The notes under the pieces were generated by a model. The model was not told the origin of the DNA and searched no databases. It saw only the letters and a program-made list of their open reading frames with translations. A stretch of DNA of 28,960 bases from an uncultured Oscillospiraceae bacterium (GTDB lineage: Bacteria > Bacillota > Clostridia > Oscillospirales > Ruminococcaceae): the NCBI GenBank assembly GCA_958448395.1, contig CAUDDP010000022.1, positions 1 to 28,960 of the forward strand. The letters run 5' to 3'. Each line of letters opens with the position of its first letter. Position 1 is the stretch's first letter. This document shows, one piece after another, positions 23,037 through 28,960 of the stretch. Position numbers and translations under genes: made by a program.

Positions 23037-24940
23037 ACTGGCTGCTCCTTTGTAGTTTTGGGTACCATTTCGCAGATCGCCCGAAGCATAGCAGCCTCAG
23101 AAAGTCCGATTTGTTCCAGCTGAGCAGAAATTGTTGCCTGCGGAATAAATCGTTTTGGTGCAATCCGCTGATATAACCCATGATACCCCTTCTGCATTAG
23201 CGTATCCCCCAATAGCTGCGAAATACCGCCATAATAATACGCCTCTTCAAAAAAGAGAATATTCCGATAGGAGCAACACAATTCCGGTACCAGTTCCGGC
23301 AGCGGAAAAATCTGTGTCAGTTTCAGCAAGTCACAATAAATTCCCTGCTGTTCTGCCTTTTTCTTCGCACGATATAAATTGTCATAGGTTCTGCCATATC
23401 CAATCAACAGTATATCCGTACGGCTTCCAGCAGTATGCGTATAAGCAGTATTCAATGCACTTTTATCAAAGGTTGTACTATCTGCTCCCCTTGGATAACG
23501 AACACATGCCAGCCCTATATCCTGATACATCGCCTGCCGCAAACAAAGAGTCAGCTCATCATAACATGCTGGTGCATAAATAGTTGTACCGGGAATGGAT
23601 GTCAGGAAAGAAACATCAAACAAACCATGATGGGTCTCTCCATCTTCCCCTACCACACCAGCACGATCAATCCCCAGCACAACATGCAATTTTCCAATTG
23701 CAACATCATGCAGCAGCTGGTCGTAGGCACGCTGCAAAAAGGATGAATATACTGCAAACACCGGCAGCTTGCCCTGTGATGCCAACGCTGCTGCAAACGT
23801 TACAGCATGTTGTTCTGCAATGCCGACATCATAGTACCGCTGCGGATAGGTGCGTGAAAAATACTGCAAACCGGTGCCATGTTCCATAGCGGCTGTAATG
23901 GCACAAATAGAATCATCCTTTTTGGCAAGGCGTACCAGTTCTTTTCCGAAAATATCTGAATAAGTATCCTTTCCGGAGATTTCCGGATTTCCAGTTTCCA
24001 CATTAAAACGAGAAATACCATGAAACTCTCCTGGATTTTTTTCTGATGGCAGATACCCTTTTCCTTTTACCGTACGCACATGCACAAAAACAGGACAGGC
24101 ATAGGTCTTAGCAGCCTGTAATACCTCTTCTAAATCCTCCAGATTATGCCCATCAACAGGCCCCAGATAAACGAATCCAAAATCTTCAAAAATGGTCGCA
24201 GAACGAAAAACAGTATCCCGCAAAGCATCTTTAGAGGATTTCAGCATTTTGGCAACTGGTGCACCAATGACAGGTGTTTTTTGCAGCTTGCGTTCCACTG
24301 CTTTTTTGGTCTTTACATAGTTCTCAGAATTTCGGATATTGGAAAGATATTTTGCAACCGAACCAACATTTTTAGAAATAGACATCGCATTGTCGTTCAA
24401 AATCACAATCAAATGATTTTTGCTCTTTCCGGCATTATTCAAGCCCTCAAAAGCCAATCCGCCCGTCATTGCACCATCACCCAATACAGCAACTACATGA
24501 TGCGGATTTTCGTCCAGTCGCATCGCCTCTGCAACACCACTTGCCACAGAAATTGCCGTACTGCTATGTCCACTGATAAAGGTGTCATGCGGCGATTCTT
24601 CTGGCTTTGGAAAACCGGAAATACCGTTTTCCTGCCGAAGCGTTGCAAATTGGCTGTAACGTCCTGTCAGAATTTTATGGGTATAGCACTGATGCCCAAC
24701 ATCCCATACAAACTTATCCTGCGGAGAATCAAAGACTCTATGCATCGCAACCGTCAGCTCCACAACCCCCAAATTCGAGGCAAGGTGTCCGCCGTTTTTA
24801 GAAACAGTCTGCACTAGAAGCGAACGGATTTCTTTACAAAGCAGCTGACATTGTTCCAAATTTAGCTTTTTTAGATATTCTGGCAGCTGTATAGAAGCCA
24901 GAAAAGACTTTTTCTCCGGCTGAACTGTTTTTTCATTCAT
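23033..24940 (-). CDS. dxs: 1-deoxy-D-xylulose-5-phosphate synthase
   Basis: Thiamine-diphosphate enzyme joining pyruvate and glyceraldehyde 3-phosphate. Its product starts the MEP isoprenoid route and is also the substrate of ThiG. The 635 residues show GDGAMTGGLAFEGLNNAG with NDNAMSISKNVG (the thiamine-binding motif, about 150-190) and the transketolase signature DRAGVVGEDGETHHG (about 420-435). GIAEQHAVTFAAALA supplies the catalytic Glu. The C-terminal transketolase domain is complete. SD AGAAGGG is six bases before the ATG. A 71-base gap after ispA is the longest in the operon. Thiamine diphosphate is its cofactor, so it depends on the pathway that it feeds. Confidence 0.97.
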   Translation of the reverse strand: MNEKTVQPEKKSFLASIQLPEYLKKLNLEQCQLLCKEIRSLLVQTVSKNGGHLASNLGVVELTVAMHRVFDSPQDKFVWDVGHQCYTHKILTGRYSQFATLRQENGISGFPKPEESPHDTFISGHSSTAISVASGVAEAMRLDENPHHVVAVLGDGAMTGGLAFEGLNNAGKSKNHLIVILNDNAMSISKNVGSVAKYLSNIRNSENYVKTKKAVERKLQKTPVIGAPVAKMLKSSKDALRDTVFRSATIFEDFGFVYLGPVDGHNLEDLEEVLQAAKTYACPVFVHVRTVKGKGYLPSEKNPGEFHGISRFNVETGNPEISGKDTYSDIFGKELVRLAKKDDSICAITAAMEHGTGLQYFSRTYPQRYYDVGIAEQHAVTFAAALASQGKLPVFAVYSSFLQRAYDQLLHDVAIGKLHVVLGIDRAGVVGEDGETHHGLFDVSFLTSIPGTTIYAPACYDELTLCLRQAMYQDIGLACVRYPRGADSTTFDKSALNTAYTHTAGSRTDILLIGYGRTYDNLYRAKKKAEQQGIYCDLLKLTQIFPLPELVPELCCSYRNILFFEEAYYYGGISQLLGDTLMQKGYHGLYQRIAPKRFIPQATISAQLEQIGLSEAAMLRAICEMVPKTTKEQPV

Positions 24941-25011
24941 AATATCCCTTCTTAAAATATGATTTTCACGTCTGTATTTTCATTGTCAGGAGGGCATACT
25001 TTCTGTTCCGT

Positions 25012-25914
25012 TCACTTTTTCCGCACCAAAAGTGATTGTGTCAATGCCAGTAAAAATTCAGAATGCGGCAATGTTTTCAAAACAGAAATTGCTTTTTGTG
25101 TCAAATCTTCTGCTTCCTGTTGAGCAGCTTCCAATCCTAATAATGTCACAAATGTCACTTTCTGTTCTGCCGCATCACTGCCGACTGGTTTTCCAAGTAC
25201 CTCTGTTGTACTGGTCACATCTAAAATATCATCCACAATCTGAAATGCCAAGCCCAAATAACTGCCATATGCATCAGCGGCAGCGATCTGTTCCTGCGTG
25301 GCATTCGCTGCAATACAGCCCATCCGACAAGCAACCCGAATCAACGCTCCTGTCTTAAAACCGCACATTGTACGTAATTGCTCTGCTGTAACATCGTTTC
25401 TGCCTTCCTGTTCCATGTCCAGCACCTGTCCGGCAATCATACCATGCTGTCCGCTGGCTTCTGACAATTCTGTCATCAGACGAATCTTTTGTGCATCCGA
25501 TAAAACAGCATCCTCTGCCAAAATGGAAAAAGCATGAATACTTAGTGCATCTCCTGCCAAAATTGCAAGGGCTTCTGGATATGCCTTATGGCAAGATGGT
25601 CTGCCACGCCGCATATCATCATCATCCATTGCCGGCAAATCATCATGGATCAAGGAAAATGTATGTATCATTTCAATCGCCGCCGCAGCTGGCATTGCCT
25701 GTGTTTCTGTACCGCCGAACATCCGGCAGAATTCCAATACCAAAACCGGACGAATTCGTTTTCCACCAGCTGCAAGAGAATATCGCATTGCTTCTACAAC
25801 AGAAGTTCTCTGCAATGCACTCACAGCATCATTTGGCAAATAATGTTCCAAAGCAGCTTCCACTTTTACAGCATCCTGCTGTAATTGCTGTTTCATCTCT
25901 GCTTCTGTCATCAT
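25012..25914 (-). CDS. ispA: Short-chain polyprenyl diphosphate synthase (farnesyl/geranylgeranyl)
   Basis: Builds C15-C20 isoprenyl diphosphates from IPP and allylic starters. The 300-residue protein has both aspartate-rich motifs, DDLPAMD (91-97) and DDILD (228-232), with GKRIRP before the first. The residues ahead of the first motif (IHTFSLIHDD) are as in IspA-type enzymes. The start overlaps the xseB stop by four bases (ATGATGA; either ATG could serve, 25914 or 25911) after a GGAGG site. Its place between xseB and dxs is the usual one. Confidence 0.95.
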   Translation of the reverse strand: MMTEAEMKQQLQQDAVKVEAALEHYLPNDAVSALQRTSVVEAMRYSLAAGGKRIRPVLVLEFCRMFGGTETQAMPAAAAIEMIHTFSLIHDDLPAMDDDDMRRGRPSCHKAYPEALAILAGDALSIHAFSILAEDAVLSDAQKIRLMTELSEASGQHGMIAGQVLDMEQEGRNDVTAEQLRTMCGFKTGALIRVACRMGCIAANATQEQIAAADAYGSYLGLAFQIVDDILDVTSTTEVLGKPVGSDAAEQKVTFVTLLGLEAAQQEAEDLTQKAISVLKTLPHSEFLLALTQSLLVRKK

Positions 25915-26099
25915 CCCTGCTGCACCTCCTCTGTCGTCAAAGAAAACTGTTTTTCTGCTTCCTGCAAGGCATTCCGACAGGCTTCTGACAACTGTACACC
26001 CTTCTGATAAACTGCAATGGCCTCCTCCAATGGCAGCGATTCCTTCTCCAGCTTTTCCGTTAACTGTTGCAGCTGCTGCAAATTTTCTTCAAATGTCAT
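25911..26099 (-). CDS. xseB: Exodeoxyribonuclease VII small subunit
   Basis: Small helical partner of XseA; the complex degrades single-stranded DNA. The 62-residue protein has FEENLQQLQQLTEKLE and LPLEEAIAVYQKGVQLSE, the family signature, and fits the usual length. The start ATG 26099 follows a GGAGGGAG site and overlaps the xseA stop by 11 bases. Confidence 0.94.
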   Translation of the reverse strand: MTFEENLQQLQQLTEKLEKESLPLEEAIAVYQKGVQLSEACRNALQEAEKQFSLTTEEVQQG

Positions 26100-27432
26100 A
26101 GGATTCTCCCTCCTGTACCACGACTTGTACCTGTATCGTACCATGTGCCAGTTGAATGGTCAGTCGATCTCCTGCTTTGATGCTTTTAGAAGATCGGATG
26201 ACTTGATTTTCTCGATAAACAATGGCATATCCATTCGATAAAATCCGAAGCGGATTATTACTTTCTAATGCTGTCTGCTTTACTTGCAGCCGCCATGTTT
26301 GCTGTTGAACCTGATGCTGCATGGCTATTTGCAGCCGTTTTTCCAGTCCTTTTTGTCGATGCTGCAATGCCAGCAAACGATTCTGCGGAGAATGTTGCTG
26401 GAGTAGCTGTACCTGTGTTTGCAGCTGTATCTGTTTTTCCTGCAACAATCTGTATAAGACTGCTTGCAGCTGATGCAGACTTGCCTGTACTTCTTTTTGC
26501 AGAACAGAAAACTGTCTCTGTGGGGCAAAGTGAGAAAGTGTCCTTTGCTGTGCGGTGAGCTGCGTCTGTTTTTGCTGTAATAATAATACCATTGCCGTTT
26601 CCATCCGTTTGCGGTATGCTTGTATCTGCTGTAACAAGTCCAATGCTGATGGAACCGCCAGTTCTGCCGCTGCCGATGGTGTCGGTGCTCGTAAATCTGC
26701 TGCATAATCCGTCAATGTCTCATCCGTTTCATGACCCACTGCGGAAATAATCGGTATCGGACAGTGGTAGACAGCCAGAACCACTTCTTCCGTCTGAAAC
26801 GCCTGTAAATCCTCCGCAGAACCACCGCCTCGTCCGATAATCAAAATATCACAATCAGATTGTTCTGCTGTTTGCATGGCACGACAAATCGACTGTGGAG
26901 CAGCATCCCCTTGCACCTGTGCTGGAAACAAACATAACTGTACCAACGGAAACCGTCTGCCAATCACTTGCTCAATATCATGAATAGCTGCACCGGAAGC
27001 AGAGGTTACCACACCAATTTTCTTTGGAAAAGGCGGCAGTGTTTTTTTCCTTGCAGTATCAAATACACCCATTGCTGCAAGCTTTTTCTTCCGTTGCTCC
27101 AAAGCAGCCTGCTGCTGTCCTATGCCGTCTATTTGCAAATCTGTCACATATATCTGAAAGGTGCCATCCCGCTCATACAACGTAGCCGAACCGGCAGCAA
27201 TCACACATAAGCCATCTGCAAGTGGTATCCGAATGCGGCTTGCCTGCGTGCGAAACAGCACCGCTTTGACACTACTCTCCGCATCTTTCAATGTAAAATA
27301 ACAGTGCCCGGAACGTTGATTTCGAATAAATCCGGAAATTTCTCCTCGAACCAGAATTCCATTCAAATGTACATCTTCTTTTAATTTAAACATCACATAG
27401 CGGTTCAGTTGTGTGACCGTTAAGACTGCCAT
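26089..27432 (-). CDS. xseA: Exodeoxyribonuclease VII large subunit
   Basis: Catalytic subunit of the ExoVII nuclease. The 447-residue protein has an N-terminal OB fold (about 1-100, with GEISGFIRN and SGHCYFTLKD). The catalytic domain contains GVVTSASGAAIHDI (about 140), IIGRGGGSAEDLQAF (about 195) and AVGHETDETLTDYAAD (about 230). A long Gln/Leu-rich helical region at about 260-400 and the C-terminal segment SLKAGDRLTIQL-like (here SIKAGDRLTIQL) complete the family pattern. AGGAGG lies seven bases before the ATG. It overlaps the upstream TsaD-like gene by 13 bases and xseB by 11 bases. Confidence 0.96.
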   Translation of the reverse strand: MAVLTVTQLNRYVMFKLKEDVHLNGILVRGEISGFIRNQRSGHCYFTLKDAESSVKAVLFRTQASRIRIPLADGLCVIAAGSATLYERDGTFQIYVTDLQIDGIGQQQAALEQRKKKLAAMGVFDTARKKTLPPFPKKIGVVTSASGAAIHDIEQVIGRRFPLVQLCLFPAQVQGDAAPQSICRAMQTAEQSDCDILIIGRGGGSAEDLQAFQTEEVVLAVYHCPIPIISAVGHETDETLTDYAADLRAPTPSAAAELAVPSALDLLQQIQAYRKRMETAMVLLLQQKQTQLTAQQRTLSHFAPQRQFSVLQKEVQASLHQLQAVLYRLLQEKQIQLQTQVQLLQQHSPQNRLLALQHRQKGLEKRLQIAMQHQVQQQTWRLQVKQTALESNNPLRILSNGYAIVYRENQVIRSSKSIKAGDRLTIQLAHGTIQVQVVVQEGESYDI

Positions 27433-28373
27433 GTCACACCTCCTTCTGCTTGTATCGCTGCATAGATTGCCGCTCCAACCGCATTGTCACAGGAAAATGC
27501 CGGTTCCGCAAAATAAGCATTTCCAGCCTGCAATAATTTTTCCCGCATCCATTGATTCGACATGACACCACCTGCATACAGAACGGGTAAATTCCCATAT
27601 TGTTGTCTGGCAGCAGTCGTCATTGCAAAAATGGTATCTCTCACACTGGTCAGACAATACCGTGCTACATCTTCCGGCAAAGCCCCCTGTTGTATCATAG
27701 ATTGACAACGATTTTCCAAACCAGAAAGGCAGCAATTCCCATCCCGAATCACTGGTTTGGTACGGTATTGCTTCATACTGTTGGCAGCCAACTGCTCCAA
27801 TTCTGCACCGCAAGGAAATTGCAATTGCAGCATGAGTCCAACTCGATCAATTGCTTGACCTGCCTTCAAATCCAATGATGTCCCAACCTGTGTAATTTTC
27901 AAACAAAGCACATCGTCTGGCTCACAAAGCAGGCAATCCGTTGTCCCACCGCTGACATGAAATGCCAAAAAACGGGTTTGCAGCAGAGAAAGCTTATTTG
28001 CAGAATATAAAGCCGCCAAAATATGACCAACCTGATGAGATGTTTCGTAAATAGGAAGTCCAGCAGTGATGCCAATCATATTGGCAGCAGTCTTTCCACA
28101 AAGAAAACAAGGCATATAAGAGCCCTCTATATTGCGTGGACGTACCGTCACACCAATGCCTGTTAAGTTTTGCGGCGGCTTTGGCAGTAGCGTTTGCAAC
28201 ACTTCCGGCAGCTGTCGGGTATGATGGAATACAGCATCACTCTGCCGCAAACCTGCCATACCAGCTTTTACTGGGAGTAATTTTTTCGTCTGCCGCACCT
28301 GCCCACTTTCTGCATCCAATAAGGCACAGGAAGTAGTATAATTACTGGTATCCAATCCCAAAAATTCACGCAT
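27420..28373 (-). CDS. TsaD/Kae1/Gcp-family paralogue (peptidase M22-like)
   Basis: ASKHA-fold protein related to TsaD, the tRNA threonylcarbamoyladenosine ligase subunit; the function of this branch is unknown. The 317 residues have the start FLGLDTSNYTTS, the metal-binding pair H113 and H117 (TSHQVGHILAALYS), FHVSGGTTDC (the canonical protein has SGGHT), YAGGVMSN and the terminal DNAVGAA aspartate motif. The first histidine lies in SHQVGH rather than NHLEGH. Overall it is short of TsaD's usual 335-340 residues. The start is ATG 28373, since homology begins there, although the frame is open further upstream through nusB. It overlaps nusB by eight bases and xseA by 13 bases. A paralogue of TsaD at this spot occurs in some clostridial genomes, as far as I recall, and the canonical tsaD is expected elsewhere. 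Confidence 0.8.
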   Translation of the reverse strand: MREFLGLDTSNYTTSCALLDAESGQVRQTKKLLPVKAGMAGLRQSDAVFHHTRQLPEVLQTLLPKPPQNLTGIGVTVRPRNIEGSYMPCFLCGKTAANMIGITAGLPIYETSHQVGHILAALYSANKLSLLQTRFLAFHVSGGTTDCLLCEPDDVLCLKITQVGTSLDLKAGQAIDRVGLMLQLQFPCGAELEQLAANSMKQYRTKPVIRDGNCCLSGLENRCQSMIQQGALPEDVARYCLTSVRDTIFAMTTAARQQYGNLPVLYAGGVMSNQWMREKLLQAGNAYFAEPAFSCDNAVGAAIYAAIQAEGGVTWQS

Positions 28374-28788
28374 GAGATTCTGCACCAATTTCCTTCGCAT
28401 GATCTCGAGCATAATTGCCCAATACGCCGTTGACGAAAGAAATATCTTCCTGATAGCCATATGCTTTTGCAAGAGAAATTGCCTCGGAAATAGCAGCATT
28501 CATTGGCATTTGTGCATCATAGCGAATTTCATACAGTGCCAGCCGCAAAATACTCAGATTAATTTTGGGAATTCTGTTGAGTACCCGCTTAGTACTATAA
28601 GCAGAGATAATCTCATCCAATTCTGCCTGATGCACTACCACACCATTTACCATTTCCTTTACTGCATCAGAAATAGGCAGTGCCGCAGATTCTTCTGCAA
28701 TCTGAAATAATACTTCTGGTGCTTCCTCTTGAAACTGCATTTCAAATAAAATATAAAATGCACACTCTCTTGTTTCATGTCTTGTCAT
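28366..28788 (-). CDS. nusB: Transcription antitermination factor NusB
   Basis: Binds boxA RNA with NusE/S10 for antitermination of rRNA transcription. The 140 residues have the N-terminal RHETRECAFYILFEMQF and the C-terminal helices with INLSILRLALYEIRYD and MNAAISEAISLAKAYGYQ, then SFVNGVLGNYAR, all standard for NusB. The start is ATG 28788 with GGGAGG six bases upstream. The same frame stays open to the window edge (52 further codons), but that part is unlike NusB. Confidence 0.95.
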   Translation of the reverse strand: MTRHETRECAFYILFEMQFQEEAPEVLFQIAEESAALPISDAVKEMVNGVVVHQAELDEIISAYSTKRVLNRIPKINLSILRLALYEIRYDAQMPMNAAISEAISLAKAYGYQEDISFVNGVLGNYARDHAKEIGAESHA

Positions 28789-28960
28789 AACGTCCTCCCT
28801 ATGCAGCCGGCTTACTTCCTGCATTGTTCCTTCTCGTGCAGCAATGCAGAACCGGTCGGCAGTAATTGATTGATCTTGTGCGAAGCAGTCCTTTAATATA
28901 ACAATGTGAGTTCGATGAGAATGCATTCTACCGCTGCCAATCACAAACTGTGCCGGCAGA
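28789..28960 (-). other. Upstream edge of the nusB operon, with a possible leader hairpin
   Basis: I find no clear promoter. An 8-bp inverted repeat (28819-28826 with 28842-28849) plus outer CCGG pairs (28807-28810 with 28852-28855) could fold just upstream of the nusB ribosome site. In the nusB frame the region is open to the window edge; the other two minus-strand frames close at about 28928-28930 and 28941-28943, where the preceding gene may end. Confidence 0.35.

Noticed and set aside
24146..24817. 223-codon plus-strand frame inside dxs
   Set aside because: Antisense to a complete, conserved dxs; no promoter or SD, and unnatural composition.

Overview
The window looks like chromosomal DNA from a low-to-moderate-GC, strictly anaerobic Firmicute, most likely a Ruminococcus-type gut or rumen bacterium (Oscillospiraceae). 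The grounds are a dockerin domain at the left edge (a cellulosome-type module), a rubrerythrin, an oxygen-sensitive ThiH, a ferredoxin-thioredoxin-reductase-like protein next to thioredoxin, several Thr/Ser-rich lipoproteins, and a Clostridia-style nusB-xseAB-ispA-dxs-tlyA-nadK-argR-recN operon. Most of the window is ordinary core genome. I see no CRISPR array, tRNA, rRNA, insertion sequence, phage module or recognisable defence system.

Layout. 1-570: C-terminal end of a dockerin protein (+), apparently frameshifted near base 80, and a bidirectional terminator. 600-2740: rubrerythrin and a family-3 glycoside hydrolase lipoprotein (both -), each with its own near-consensus promoter. 2968-6898: a SWIM-containing SNF2 helicase and an unknown 174-residue protein (+), closed by a 20-bp-stem terminator. 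6907-9790: thiS-thiG-thiH-tenI (-), the thiazole branch of thiamine synthesis, with a promoter and a terminator-like leader hairpin but no recognisable TPP riboswitch. 9849-10880: small accessory genes (an EF-hand lipoprotein with a possible 10-codon upstream peptide, a gene remnant, a ribbon-helix-helix protein). 10978-12893: HAD phosphatase (-) and uridine-kinase-like protein (+), diverging from overlapping promoters. 12926-16952: C39-like lipoprotein (-), GlfT2-like glycosyltransferase (+), Thr-rich lipoprotein (+) and a terminator. 17003-17603: thioredoxin and an FTR-like iron-sulfur protein. 17661-18953: enolase. 19206 to the right end: a ten-gene minus-strand operon, nusB to recN, with nearly every junction overlapping.

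How the genes fit together. Dxs makes 1-deoxyxylulose 5-phosphate, which feeds both isoprenoid synthesis (IspA is beside it) and the thiazole branch served by ThiS/ThiG/ThiH/TenI. The FTR-like protein and thioredoxin suggest ferredoxin-driven thiol reduction, matching the anaerobic character of rubrerythrin and ThiH. Promoters were found by eye as a -35 box, 16-18 bp and a -10 box; ten of the eleven listed have a -35 close to TTGACA or TTGCAA, and nine have a spacer of exactly 17 bp.

The points most worth a second look are the ThiS C-terminus that runs past its Gly-Gly tail, the thi cluster without thiF and with an unexplained leader hairpin, the TsaD/Kae1 paralogue inside the nusB-recN operon, the unusual cysteine spacing of the FTR-like protein, and the overlapping divergent promoters at 11863-11914. 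I did not find a convincing wholly new system.
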